Positions 11,802 to 24,699 of a stretch of 64,000 nucleotides of DNA are shown here, in pieces. Every line of letters begins with the position of its first letter. Position 1 is the first letter of the stretch. Origin of the DNA: Pseudorasbora parva (lineage: Eukaryota > Chordata > Actinopteri > Cypriniformes > Gobionidae); NCBI RefSeq assembly GCF_024679245.1, contig NC_090172.1, positions 38,436,863-38,500,862 of the forward strand. Direction: 5' to 3'. Both the position numbers and the translations under genes were made by a program. Below the pieces are notes generated by a model, which did no database searches, was not told where the DNA came from, and saw only the letters and a program-made list of their open reading frames with translations.

Positions 11802-13243
11802 TAGAGCCCTGCACGGGCCTCAAATCTAGGCTCTAGCCCGGCCCTGGCCCGAGACGCTGAGGCCCTAGCCCGGCCCGTGTCCGACAGCTTATCAAAATTC
11901 TCGGCCCGAGTCCGACTGGAGCCCGTTTTTTTTTTTTTTTTTTCAGCCATTAAAATAGTTCTGTTTTGTTTTTAATGTCAAAGTAGTTATATTTCGTTTC
12001 GTTTCTTTATTGAGTTAATTTAGAAAATTGTTTAGAGCATTTTTTTGTTTGTTAAATTATAGTTTTAATTTTTTTTAAGTGACGACCAAGCGACCAGCGG
12101 CCGACAGTGAGTTAACCGCATATTAAATCTATTTAGTCTCTCAAATCAACTCTTGACTTGTCTTGCCTATAATAAAATCCATAAATATAAAACACTTCAA
12201 GCATCACAATGTTAGTTAATTTCGCCAACTATTACCACCAGTAGCCTAAAAGGCATTTTTGACGAGCTGAGGCAGGCTGATTCTGCTCGCGGCTCTCGCA
12301 AACGGAGCTAAACAATCTAAAAACAAATAATAAAAAAAAGAACATGCAGGTTGTCTTATAGCCTACCTTACACCTACGCAAAATGAATATAAATCCGATC
12401 TTCAATTCCCGTGGTATATGCTCATTTAACGGAGTTTACAGCAACCGAAGCAAAAGATTCAAGATGCATTTTATTCAGCAGCTTATTTCAAATTCAAAGA
12501 CCACATAAGAAAGCGCGCACTGGTAAGATCATAAGTCTCATTCCTTTTTATTGAAGATGATTGTGTTTTTGAGCATCTAAGACTTATTTTAAGTTTCATT
12601 TACGGCCATTTGCGTTGACTTGCAGTAGTCATTTGCGGCGATGCGTGCAGCGCCATCATATCTATCTGACTACAACATATAGCCCATAACACGCTCTCAC
12701 ACGTTTATTTTTTAACCGTTTGCCAGGAGTAAAATGTATACATGTGGTTTAAACAACCAGATAGGCTACATTTACATTTGTCCAGTTTCGTCTGAAATGC
12801 TTTCATCCTTCTGAATTGGTTTGTTTAGTGATCGGACTACATTGATAGCCCTGTTCATTAATAGCAGCAGACGCCCCGCGGATGACACGCAACAGAAACG
12901 CCACGCTCACACCACGCTTGCAGTGTGTCTCCGGCCTTAACTCTAGCAGCTGCGCTGAAGAAACGCGCGCTGCTGCTGCTGGCGCAGACTCTGAACATGC
13001 TCTGAACACTGTGCGAGCCATCTTGACAGTCGCGTTAGCTATTATGGTCTCGTGTTCACCAGCGCAGAACATCTCATTGTTCCTTTTAATTAATTAAATA
13101 AATATAAAAAGAAGGAGAAGCCTAAAAAAGGCCCGAAGCCCGGCCCGCGTTTTAGGTATGACGTGAAAATTGGCCCGAAGCCCGGCCCGAGGGGCGTAAA
13201 AAAGTCGGGGCCCGTCGGGCTCGGGCATAAATGCAGGGCTCTA
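11802..13243. mobile_element. non-autonomous hAT-type DNA transposon
   Basis: 1442 bp bounded by inverted ends TAGAGCCCTGCACGGGCC (11802-11819) and ATGCAGGGCTCTA (13231-13243), and by the 8-bp target duplication ACTCCAGT (11794-11801 and 13244-13251), the length typical of hAT. Subterminal regions are packed with GGCCCGA/CCCGGCCCG motifs on both sides (11825-11930 and 13125-13230), which in hAT elements bind transposase. No transposase domain is seen; open frames at 12803-13097 overlap on opposite strands and are not convincing. The interior 12385-12620 is homologous to 63050-63290. Confidence 0.9.
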
Positions 13244-13387
13244 ACTCCAGTAGTTCAACCTTAAATTTACGAAGCGGCGAGAATAACAAAATTAACGACT
13301 TTATTCAACAATTTCTTCACATCTGTGTCGGTCTCCTACACTCTGTTGATATAGTGAATTCAGGCCAGCGCTTCCAAGTTACAATGT

Positions 13388-13490
13388 GAATGTCAATGTC
13401 AGCTTTATTTATATAGCACCATTCAAACTACACACGTTGACCAATGTGCTTTACAACATCTAGGTATAAAAGAAATAAAAGCCATACTAA
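13388..13490. repeat. left part of central dispersed repeat
   Basis: The AGCTTTATTTATATAGCACC tract (13399-13418) and GTGCTTTACAACATC are features of a common fish dispersed repeat. It is interrupted at 13491 by the TTAA-type element and resumes at 14579. Confidence 0.55.
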
Positions 13491-14578
13491 AGGGGGGGTG
13501 AAATGCCGTTTCATGCATACTGAGCTTTTTACACTGTTAAAGACTTGGATTCCCAACCTAAACATAGACAAAGTTTCAAAAACTAATGTTGGACGTTTGA
13601 TGGAGTATTTCTGTGTTAAAAATACCCCTTCCGGTTTCTCACAAGTTTCAGAGAGTTTTTTTCGAGTATGGGTCGGCTTGACGTTAATAGAACGGAAGGT
13701 CCTTGTATGGGCCGTACAGGCTCTTCTCCCTGTAGGGTGCGCGCGCGCGTGACTAGAGCGAGAGAGGAAATGCACGCCCATAAACACTCTCTCAGCTGCA
13801 GATCCAGTCGTCCATGAACACTTATGTCGGTTATAGTCCGCGCCGCTCTCCACTTCATTCCTCCACTTTGAAATTAAGCGACTTCAACGCTTCAGCACAG
13901 CATTCCGGGAAGGCAGCGCTGCATTTGAACCGATTTGAACGCAGAAATGACGGGAAACTTCACAACATCGCTTCAGTCACATCGCAAAGTGGATCTCTAC
14001 ACTCCAAGAAGTCTGTTTTTGAAAACTGCTTCAAATGTCTCTACTGTTGCTTATCGTCGCGTGAGTAAACATCAGTAAACGACACGATCGCGTGCTTCGT
14101 CATTCAAATGAGCTAACGGTTAGTCCATTGTTGTTCTATGTATAACGTTACACTAGTCTGACGTGCAAAACCATTTTGCTTGCTACTGCTAAGGTTTAGT
14201 CGCATACAATAGTCCATAAACCGAATCATGTCCTCATAAACTGCGAGTAAAGACACACAAATATTGACGTCCTGCTGTTGCTGTTTCTATTTCAGCCTCC
14301 GAATTAGATTCTGGATCATATCTATTAGCTGAGATTGATAGCAAGGGTTTCTCCACGCTTGAGGACGTCACCGTTTTGCGCATTCGTCATTCTTTAGCTC
14401 CGCCCACGCGATACGCCTCCAGGCGCTCGTTTTTTTCCGGAAAGACTCGGTACAGCCCATATTTCTTTTATAAATATAATAAAACTAAAGACTTTTCGGA
14501 GATATGAAGGATGCAATACTACTCTATAGGTACTCAAGATTGACATGAGATTGACTGAAACTGAGTGCCCCCCCCCCT
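13491..14578. mobile_element. TTAA-target (Kolobok-like) non-autonomous element
   Basis: 1088 bp whose ends are AGGGGGGGTGAAATG on the left and, inverted, AAAGGGGGGGG(G)nCACTCAGT on the right. It is flanked by TTAA at 14579-14582 and CTAA (one change from TTAA) at 13487-13490. The interior is GC-rich, with paired CG-rich promoter-like stretches, and from memory resembles fish Kolobok derivatives. Three overlapping open frames at 13428-13858 on both strands and one at 13814-14068 are not recognisable as transposase, and no THAP-like C2CH pattern is visible. Inverted ends agree mainly over the G-run, so superfamily is inferred chiefly from the TTAA flanks. Confidence 0.7.
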
Positions 14579-14885
14579 TTAATAATGACAGTAATCATAT
14601 TAATAATCATAATAAAAAAATATTCTCTATATATGTATTTATATCTATTTCAACAATAGGGATACGCCATGGAAAAAAAGTGTGTCTTAAGTTGTATTCT
14701 AAAAACGTGTATGGAATCAGCATCCCTGGCATTCATTGGTAAGCTATTCCAAAGGTGCTACTGCCGCAAATGCACAATCTCCTTTCCGGCTTAATTTGGT
14801 CCTTGGAATTTTAAGAAAATTTTGAGTTGTTGATCTCAATCTTCTTCCTGTTTGATGTTTAATGAACAAGTCTGATAAATACGAG
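14579..14885. repeat. right part of central dispersed repeat
   Basis: Continues the repeat begun at 13388, with blocks such as GGTGCTACTGCCGCAAATGC and TCTTCTTCCTG. AT-rich start (TTAATAATGACAGTAATC) follows the TTAA target copy. Confidence 0.5.
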
Positions 14886-15260
14886 AGTTACGACAGAGCT
14901 TCAGAACGCCGGGTTACCATTGGCCAATGCTGGTCACGCGAGCACAATGATGCATGCGTGATGCTGACACAGGAGCTGACCAACGTAAACAGCGTAGGAG
15001 ACTGACACAGACGAGAAGAAATTGGTTTGTTTTTGCGCAAAAAAAGTATTCTCATCGCTTCATTAAATTCAGGTTGAACCACTGGAGTCACATGGACTAT
15101 TTTAACTACCTTTCTGGGCCTTGAAAGTGTTCATTAAATTGCTGTCTATGGAGGGTCTTTTTTTTATTAAAAATTTCGAAGATGAACGAATGTCTTATGG
15201 GTTTGGAACGACATGAGTGCGAGTAATTAATGGCAGAATTCTCGTTTTGGGGTGAACTAA

Positions 15261-17190
15261 CATTTCAAGTCCACAGGATACAGCAGTAAGTATGTTGTCA
15301 TTGAGCTGTGTATCTTCAGTATGTCTGAAGGACAAACAGGCAGCATACAGAGCCCTAGTAAGACAGTATTCCACAAACTTGTTGTATAAACATGGTTTTG
15401 ACCCCGGTCCAACATTGCATTATCTCTTAAAAGAAGCTTGAGCACTGGTGAATCAATTAAACCCCGTCCTCAGCACAAGGGATTAAAAAAAACTAGTCCG
15501 AGAGCTGCTCTGATAAGACGATTTGAGATTCGCTCTCATCTGATAAAATGATTATCCAAAACAATATTTGATTTAAACTTCAAACAACCTGTTAAGCTAT
15601 TTGGTTTATTTTAACGTTTAAATGCCAACATGTTTCGATTGCAGTGGAAGACAGAAAAATAACACATTTCTTATGCTAAGTAAAGACACATAGAATTGAC
15701 ATTATAAGACAGACACAAAATCCACCGTTGTTGTCAAACACACTAAAACTACTTTTTAAACCCGCAGTGTTAAACTGAAATTGAGCTGTAAGCACAATTC
15801 AGAAGAGAAATATTCCCCATAAACCTCTAAAAAAGTAACATGATTAAAAAAATAAAATAAACTTCTAATTGAAAAAGTGCTTGAGTTATGACATGCTGGA
15901 ATAACTTTAAACCACTCTCACTCTTTTAAGCAAGCACATATTTTCCTATCTGTGACAGTGAGTCATTTTTAATGTGTTGCCAAGATACTTATTCGTAAGT
16001 TTAATCACCCATGAAGTGATCCTGAGTGCATTAATCACAGGCTGACTGAAAAGTTATATAGAGGAGCACGCTTTAAGAGAGACACAAATCTCTCAAGCCT
16101 GTTTAAAATGATGCCCCTTTAAGACAGCCACAAATCAATCAAAATATGCCACTTTGTGCGCCTTGCGAAAGAGAAACGGTGTCTGTCTAACTGTATGTCG
16201 ACCAATTTGTCTGTCACTCCATCTTCCACCTCTTCCCTTCCCTCTCTCTCTAATCACTTCTTACCGTCTTTTATTCTCAATGTATGTCTCCTGAATCTCT
16301 CTCAGGACTGCTGTCTTTCAGCACAGCATATCACAAAAGCTAGCAAACGACAATTAAAACTGATACGCTTCCCTTTGGTACTGATGATGAGAGAGAGCTA
16401 TAGAATGAAAGAATAAAAAAAAACAGTTCTCACTCCCTCTCAAGTCTCAGGACAAGTAGCGATATGATGTTCATTGATCTTTATTACAATAGTAGCGAGC
16501 TGTAAAATGTTTCATGGGTTTGTACCGATCTAACTCTTCCTCATTCATAATTACCACTACACATGTAGAACCAAGGGCAACTTCAGAGGAGGTTCAAGAA
16601 GAGAGAACGGGAGGGAGAGAGGGGGAAATCTCTAAGGGTTCTTTCTGTCTCTTTCGGCCCTGAGGCTATGAGCACTGCTGTATGCTGCATACCTGGAGCA
16701 ACTTAGTTTTACAAAGATCAAATTAAGCAGCTAACTCGCAATATGAAATGACAGTTCCTCTCTTCCGTCTCTCTTTTTTCTCGCTCTTCCCTTGGCGGTA
16801 AAAAAAACAGCACCTTTTTGATTAATTTCATGCCAGACCTGCGTCTAAAGTAGGCATGAAAAAGTTTAACGCTATTTATTTGTTACTTTTGAGTAGTCTT
16901 TATAATGTTAATTTCGAATAACCATGAGAGTTATTTGCACATGCAGTCAATGCTTCGGTTTGAAGGTTTTGAAGGCATAGTGTACAGAAAGAGAGAGAAA
17001 GAGAGAGAGCTGTTCCCAAACCTAACAAACTACCAGCTACCTACACAGAGATGGACCATTTGGAACGCTCTACATAGACAACTCTACGGGCTACACAAAT
17101 AGCGCTCCACATGGGAGACTCAACTCATATTTGTTCTTCCAGTGTTCCTGCAGCTTAGCTATAAAAAGTGAAATGTAAAACGCGGGGAAA
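15261..17190. other. unique AT-rich sequence, no gene seen
   Basis: No microsatellite over 20 bp and no recognised repeat. Open frames at 15257-15445, 16156-16416 and 16905-17102 lack domains or splice context. Confidence 0.55.
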
Positions 17191-17194
17191 TGTG

Positions 17195-17325
17195 AAGACT
17201 GTGGGTTCAATTCCCAAGGAACACACAGATAAACATTTAGATAAAATGTATAGCCTGAATGCATTGCATGTTGTATACTGTATGATACAAGTGTCTGCCA
17301 AAAGCATGCATTTAAGACTTTGATG
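17195..17325 (+). mobile_element. SINE fragment with box B and conserved tail
   Basis: GTGGGTTCAATTCCCAAGG (17201-17219) carries a pol III box B (GGTTCAATTCC), and AAGTGTCTGCCAAAAGCATG near 17289 is the conserved 3' portion of cyprinid tRNA-derived SINEs. The box A half is missing or unrecognisable. Confidence 0.6.
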
Positions 17326-17471
17326 TTAGCATGTTGCTAAGCAAACCGTTAATGTGTTAGGGGCACTGTTTTGGAACTGACGCCTTATTAATCATAAAGA
17401 TAATGTGTATTTATAGAAAATAAATAAAAATAAAAATAGATTAATCTGTTCACCAGCAGTTCACCAGGATA

Positions 17472-18115
17472 ATTAAAAGGATAGTTAATCCAAAAATAAA
17501 ATAAAAAAAATATAATAATTTAGGCCATATGTCCCGTTTTAGCCATCAGAAAACACTCCTCGCTATGGGTGCTTGAGAGCATTTTGGCAGCGCAGCATTT
17601 TTTTTTTTTTTAGCTTAGATACTTTAAACAGAATATCTGCGGATGTGTTACTAGCATCACATTTTCCAAATAGTTTGTTTCTGTATTGTTTTTATCAACA
17701 ACAACAAAAAAAGTATTTGCTCTGGTTCTTGTTTTGAAATTATTTTGTTCTGTTACTATGCTTGTTGTTGTCATCTGTTGACGTTGTACAAGCAGAATGT
17801 GGCGAATGGTCGGTAAAAACTCTGCGCTTCAGTCTGAAATAGACGTTCAGTTCCTGCCGCCGTTTTAAAAACTTGGTGTTCCCTTTGAAAACAATTGAAA
17901 GACTATGCTAGAAAAAACTGGAAAAAACACTTTGTGGACACACGGCCTAACTCCACCTCATGCTGTTCCAAACCTCTATGACCTTCTTTTTTATCTGTGG
18001 AACATTTATTACCATACACAGTGAAAGTCAAATGGGTCCAATGCTGATTTAGGTTTGGAATGAGAGTAAATTACGATAAAATCTTTATTTTTGGCTGAAC
18101 TATCTCATTAAGTAA
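17472..18115. repeat. palindromic MITE split by a second element
   Basis: Outer ends are mirrored: AAAAGGATAGTTAATCCAAA near 17475 and GGCTGAACTATCTCATTAAG near 18095. It belongs to the same MITE class as 53709-53968. A 431-bp element (17520-17950) interrupts its left half. Confidence 0.65.
17520..17950. mobile_element. short DNA element with TTAGGCC terminal repeats
   Basis: Inverted ends TTAGGCCRTRTGTCC at 17520-17534 and, reversed, 17936-17950 with two mismatches. Interior has no open frame. It is inserted in the MITE at 17472-18115. No clear target duplication could be read. Confidence 0.65.
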
Positions 18116-20125
18116 TCCTTCTATCCTTCTTCGTGTGGGAGAGCGCACATATGCCTTAAAATTATTCCTCCATGGGCAGCTCACTAAGTTCTGGAATAGA
18201 GATGGAGAGATCGAGAACTACTCAGCTTAGCAACAGGAGATAGAGTTGTGCGAGTAATATATCCGATTCATGTGAAATCTTATTGAATTTTACTCCCATT
18301 TCAAGATGCAATTTACGGAATTGCTGGGGGTGAAATTCAAAATAAAGAAATTAAATTTATACACCTTTAGTGCTCAGTCTGTCTACAAGATAAATGGGTT
18401 TAAATGGCAGTTCCACATACACAAACACACACAGGCTTTTTGTTCATTGTTCAATATTACAATAGCGCAGGTTCATAAAACAGTACTCTAACACACCTGC
18501 TGTTGTTCTGACTTCTCTCTTCCTGTCATTTTCTGGGAGATGGCTATGAAAAGCATCTCTCTCTCATTCCCAAACGTCCTCCACTAGCCTTCTGAAACAT
18601 TAAAAAGAGTCACCTGCCTACACTGGGACAGCATAAGGTCAATCTACATGTGTTAGCAGTCTAATTTAGGGAGACAGACAGAGGAGAAAAATTAAATGAG
18701 ATTTTCCAGCACTGTATAATCAAAGGGTATCAGTAAGATGACGCTCTCTAACCAGGTCAAGGTAAATCTGGCTCTCCTTGGCACACAGTGCATTATTAAT
18801 GTCCACGATGGAAGCCTAAAATGTGTGTGTGTGTGTGTGTGTGTGTCCTATAGAAAGCCATCAGAGCCCATAGACCCTCTGGCATTGTTTAAACACTGAA
18901 TAATGCATCCATTAAATGATAGAGTTAAGGGGCTAAAAGATGGAGAGCAAAGAGAAAAGAATAGAGGCTGATCACAGAGAAAATCCCCTTCGGCAGCGGA
19001 AACAGGCCTCTTCAATACGGGACTACGATCAGTGTTTCTATGACACTGGAGTGTATGAGGCCTGATTTGGGAGCAACCACTGAAAACTACTAATGCGTAT
19101 GTGATTACACTCTATAATAATCTCGTAAAAAGAGTCCACAATCATAAAGTATCTTGCTTACAGACAGATATAGCTGCAGGGGCCTTAACCTGCAGTTAAC
19201 CCACAAGCTGTAACACCCGAGTCTATCCATCTGATAGATTCACACTTGTTTATCTTTATCCTATATAGTTGTAGGTAGATAACATCATAAGACAGTCTAA
19301 GCCAGACACATAAAATAAGTCAGTTTGCATTGAGATTGGACAGTAAAATATCACAAAATGAAGAGTACCATTGTGTTTTTCTTGGAGAAAGACATTGTTT
19401 TCAAGTAGAATTTCATTCTTCTAACGTTCCATTATTCATTCCTAAATGTGAATATGAAATAAAGACTTTTTAAATGTGAAGCAAATGCATGATAAGGCAA
19501 ACTGGACAGTTTAAAAACTGAGATCCGTAAGGAATTAAAAGGTGAATCAAATGAAACTTTAAATTTCTCTCTATTTGGCAGAAGCTCAGGGGTCACATTC
19601 CCTCTGAGTCACTGTGAAAGAAAACACACTACTGTTGCTGGCAGTATAATACTTCTGAACAGAAGGAGAAGCCAAAAAAAAAAAAGAATACTGCTACAGC
19701 CTTTCTCTGTTCTGGTTTCTGTACATGACAATTCACATATTCCTATGTGCATGCATAGCAATTTAAAATACAGATGTCCATGGGATAGAAATCAAATGAT
19801 TTAATTTTAGTCAGTTCCGAGCAGAAACAGAATTTGTATGTTTTGGCTCAGGTCTATACTTTCCAAATGGTAACCATATACACATAAAAGCATGGTTAAA
19901 TGTCAAGAATAAAGAATTATTGTTGAAAATTATCAAACCTTTATTAAATGATCCCCAGAATTAAAACAAAGAAATGTTCTATTATCAAATCGATCAAACG
20001 GGTTAGCAAAAAGGTCTAAAATTGTTTCGTAACTCAGTTTGATACATTTGGGCAGTTCACTCACTCACTGATTTGTTTATTATCAGGTATCAGCAATGAC
20101 GCAGCATTTTAATGGCTCTGTACTA
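18116..20125. other. unique sequence, no gene seen
   Basis: Contains one short GT array (18822-18846) and an A-run at 19675-19684. Otherwise non-repetitive with no plausible coding segment. Confidence 0.55.
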
Positions 20126-20935
20126 GACTGCTAGCCTGACAAGCCAGACCCACATCAAGATGTTTGGTCTGGAACCTCACCATAGACAGGGCTCAATCCG
20201 AGGGGCGGGATAAACGGTTGTCTTTCAAACTCCCTCTGCACGCGATAGGATAGCTCTACAACCAACCAGAGCAACGAAGGTGAAACGGAGCTCGCTGATA
20301 GATTAAACTTTCTCTGTATCCGGTCGGCAAAACTCAGAACACATCTTCCCTTCTTAAGAATGACTTCAGTGCCGTTTGTTCTTTTCTCAGAGAAAAGCTT
20401 AACTCCAAGTCTTCCAGAGTCGCGGTCAAAGCTGATTCGAAAGGTTGCTGTTCTCCAGTTTCTGTGTTTACTAGAAGCACGCAAGCGCTACTCGGCTGTC
20501 ATTATGTTAAGCCCCACCCACAGAATTGAGAGTTGCTAGACGACACTCGCGGCAGATTAGATTTGCTGCCGCTAGGGTGCGTCTAGATATCTAAGCTACA
20601 AGAGTGGGTAAACCCAGCCTGATCTGCCGGCAATTTGATTTCACCCTGAAGCATTAATTTATCCTGCTTCTGTTACACATTTGCGGGAACCAATCACAGA
20701 CTGGCGGGCTATTGGCTGGGTTAACACAATGACGGATAGAGAAGTGATGGGTCGTTGACCCCATCTCTTGTGGTCTGATCGGTTGAAGGACTATCCAATT
20801 GCGTACAGAGTCATTAGAATTATGCTCGTTGATCACACCTCTTGTGCAGTAGAAAATACAGAGAAGACTCCCCAGACCAATGTTCAATCTTAAAAGATTG
20901 AGCTTCATCTGGTGCTAGCCAGACAAGCTCTGTAA
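20126..20935. mobile_element. non-autonomous transposon-like repeat
   Basis: An approximately 800-bp block that is GC-richer than its flanks. From memory it matches a widespread cyprinid repeat starting near TGCTAGCCTGACAAGCCAGA (20131) and ending near GTGCTAGCCAGACAAGCTC (20913). The open frames on the minus strand (20155-20484, 20654-20908) have no recognisable domain. Confidence 0.65.
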
Positions 20936-21090
20936 ACAGCTAAATACAATTTTATCCATATATCCATAACAGCATCGGAGTATAAAAAAAATGGGACCTT
21001 ATTGATGGGAGGCCTGTGCCTCAGTACAGATGAAAGGATATAGAAGTACCTCTAGTCCATGCTAAATCAATGTAACCACACTTTCGCGCA
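20936..21090. other. spacer before CA array
   Basis: Short unique sequence; nothing identified. Confidence 0.5.
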
Positions 21091-21221
<131 letters not shown>

Positions 21222-21588
21222 CACAAATACACACTAGACATTAGATACAAGACTTAAAAGAGACAGTATCTCATCTCCGACTTTATCCTTTTGCATCCCT
21301 CTAAAACAAAAGAAAGTGAGCAATAGCATAGACACAGCAGAGAAGGATGGATTACAGGCCTTTTCAAGGTTAGAAAGGATGTTAGTACTCACGCGCACAC
21401 ACCCTCACATACACGTTCTTTCATGAGCTAACCAGCAGCCTCTGAACCTCTTCCTTTCATCTGTGCAAAGAGTAATGTTTGGGAAAAGCTCTCAGTCAAG
21501 CTGCAGAAAAGCTAAGAAGTGTTGGCCATAGAGATGACAACTTCCAGGAAGATCTCCTTTATTTCTTAAAACACAAACCTCAATGTCT

Positions 21589-21596
21589 GTGTTGTG

Positions 21597-21648
<52 letters not shown>
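21589..21648. repeat. (GT)n microsatellite
   Basis: GT array of about 25 units after a GTGTTGTGTT lead-in. Confidence 0.95.
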
Positions 21649-21650
<2 letters not shown>

Positions 21651-21713
21651 TAAACCGGCAGATGTAAATGCAAGATGGAACTGCAGGAGGGAGCTGTTTT
21701 GATCTGTGATCTA

Positions 21714-21796
<83 letters not shown>

Positions 21797-21797
21797 A
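21714..21797. repeat. compound (GT)n(GA)n microsatellite
   Basis: About 32 GT units directly joined to nine GA units. Confidence 0.97.
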
Positions 21798-23396
21798 TGA
21801 GAGGGAGATAGAGAGTGAGTGAAAGGTTGTCAGGTGTTTGTGTGCAGAGGTATTGAAGGCTATGAAATATTTACCAAAGCAATAATGACTCCCCGGACAG
21901 AGCAAGAGGAAGAGGAACGAGGGAGAGAAGAAAGGAGAACTGCCACCCTTAACAGGAAAAGAGGGAAGAACAAAGACGACGCAAGTTCGGCCAAGTTGTC
22001 TTTCTCTTGGAGTCTCTGTCTCTCAACAACAACAATAAAAAGGAACACAAATAAAAAAATAAAACATAAAACAACAATAATGATGTGGGGGTAAACACAC
22101 CGGGAGTCTCCAAATATGTGTGTGCGCTCTAAAGCAATATTTAGAGATATCATCTGATGCACAACAGAGAGAAAGACAACGGAAGAGCAGACTGAACTTA
22201 GGCTCTCTCTTCTTTTTGCACAGACTGTAATACAATAATCCTGTTGTTTCATGCTGACTAACTTCAAGGCCTGGACCCCGGTGTGTGTTCTTTTAAGTGC
22301 AGGCGTAGTATTTAGCTTTGAGGTCACGCCTGCAATGCATGCTGGGGGACAGACTGAGCCGGAAGCAGGCGAGAGGAAGGAAGAATTACCACTGAGCTGC
22401 TCTGAACACATACATACGCTGCACCCCGGGATCCACAGAGGGGCTCTCCGCCTTGTTATACGGGTAAACCACTTTCTGCGATTTACTCAAAAGTTCAGCT
22501 AACTCGGATTTACTAGTGTAATTCCCTGTTGTACAATGATGGAGCATGTGTGTGAGTTTTATTTCTATAACTATAGGGTGAAAAGGTTGGACAGTGGTGG
22601 AAGGTGGCGAAACACAGATAACACTTATCATGGCAAAATATAGTATTTATTAGATCAATTAAGATAAATTTAGTCTGTTTGTGCCTGCAATGCTTCTACT
22701 AAAAGCAACCACTAAAAGGTGAACTTAAGTGTAACACTTTTTTATTTACAATTTACAAGAAAAATATTAAAAGTGTTCTCTTCCCTATTGTAAGCTATAT
22801 CAGAGTGTAATGGTTTCTTGAACGAGAATTATTTTTTTTAGGATGGGACTTGTTTTTGTCCATTGGGAATTGACTGGATCCTTGTCATTTGCTATTTGCT
22901 ATTATTTTAGGACAGGGACAGGCTGTCCCGTTCTTGCACTGAAAAACAGGACAATAGAGAAGAGATGTTGTTGCAAGAGAAGGGCTGTTATTTTAATTAA
23001 AGGTTATGAGGGCACACAAACTTATAATAATAGTAAATAATAAAATAAAATAATGATGAGAATGGATACAAAAAATTACATATTTTTATTGGTTGCTTAT
23101 CCCATTTAAGATCACTCACAGAGAAGCTGAGCTGCATTCAAGATAAAAAATATAGATTGAGAGCCCAATGTCCAATCAAATTCAACACAAATGCTTATGC
23201 TACCATAGTCTCAGTGACTCTCATATCATCCTGATGGAGCCCAAAATTACATGTTTAGAGCCTCTTATCTAATAAACATTGATCTTGAGTTCTATTTAAA
23301 TCAATATTATAGGTACTTTCTAAAGAGTGAAGAGATTAAAATGGATCACAAACAGCATGCCACCATTGTGGTATTTAATTTTTATTTGCTGAGACA
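21798..23396. other. unique sequence, no gene seen
   Basis: Purine-rich around 21800-21960 and GC-balanced around 22250-22480. The 183-codon minus-strand open frame (21860-22411) is serine/valine/phenylalanine-rich from reading through pyrimidine tracts and has no recognisable domain. Confidence 0.5.
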
Positions 23397-23695
<299 letters not shown>

Positions 23696-24680
23696 CAAAG
23701 GCAGTTAACTGGAAATTTTGCTGGAACAACGCTCATTGATTTACTGCCGTTAGACTCTGTGACTCTGAGAACAAAAAACACCAAACTAATTCATCACCTC
23801 TATTTACAGTAATATTAGCACTTTCATTCTCTTGTATTGAAATGTAAACTGGGTTGAAACATTGAGCCACCGCTGAGAATAAATGCAGCGGTCAGACCAA
23901 AGCAACCAGGCTGCCGTGTATGATCTATAATTGATCGAGATGATAAACGTGTGCGTCTGTGTGCTTTCGGCTACTGCTGTCTGACAAATGACCAAACACA
24001 ACCTTTAGAGCTGACCTACACAAACCAAGGAGAGGCGCGAGGTTGGCTGATGTCAAAAGAAAAACAATGAGTGGAACAAAATCGATGAAACTAGAGCAGC
24101 CATCGCTCCACCAACGAGGGATGTTAAACAACGGCCGAGCTGCTGGGCAATTACCATGATTGGAGTGAGAGCGAATGTGTATTTGTGTGTTAGTCCCTCA
24201 GGTATTCCTCAAGCCACTTTTGATTAGCACATATGCTTAAACCGATGCAGAATGACTGTGTGCGTGTGTGTGTGTCTTCATTAGCATGTGTGCTTTTACA
24301 GGCAGGGGCTGATCAGTCAATGCTGTGCACTTTATTTATGGGTAAAAGGAGACAGATGGAGCAGGGCGAGGTATTGATGAACCATTGCCTTTAAACAGGA
24401 ATCAATAGGCAGGGAGGGGCCGAATGACACACACATTAACTCTGTAATATGAGGGATATGAAATCACTGATCTCTCTTGCTAGGGGCTTAGCCTGACCTG
24501 TCTCTCTCATGTCCCACCTTCCCTCGTCATTTCATGCATTAAATAATAAACTAAATGAATACAACTTAAACTGAAAATGAAAAATGAAAATATTAAAATT
24601 AAAGCTAAAGCTAATTCAAAAAGTTAATCAATATTATCATGATATATAAATAACACTGTTATTTAAAATGCTTTTGAATT
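23696..24680. other. unique sequence, no gene seen
   Basis: Non-repetitive; a GT stretch at 24257-24274. Minus-strand open frames at 23804-24131 lack domains. Confidence 0.5.
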
Positions 24681-24699
24681 TGTAAAAAAATATATTGTT

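Larger units (their letters stand above)
11617..15260. repeat. palindromic repeat composite with nested insertions
   Basis: Left arm (11617-11801 continuing at 13252-13345) and right arm (about 14900-15255) are reverse complements of each other: both carry the blocks CCCTCCATAGACAGC, CTTTCAAGGC and GTTCAACCT in mirrored order. The left arm is split by a hAT element (11802-13243). Between the arms lies another repeat (13388-13490 and 14579-14880) that is split by a TTAA-type element (13491-14578). The order of insertion is therefore: palindrome first, then the hAT and the central repeat, and last the TTAA element within the central repeat. Confidence 0.8.

Noticed and set aside
12803..13097. 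hAT-encoded protein
   Set aside because: Overlapping opposite-strand frames of 89 and 71 codons with no zinc-finger (BED) or hAT dimerisation pattern.
21860..22411. 183-codon minus-strand gene
   Set aside because: The frame passes through purine-rich and A-rich low-complexity sequence and resembles no known family; composition is that of a read-through artefact.
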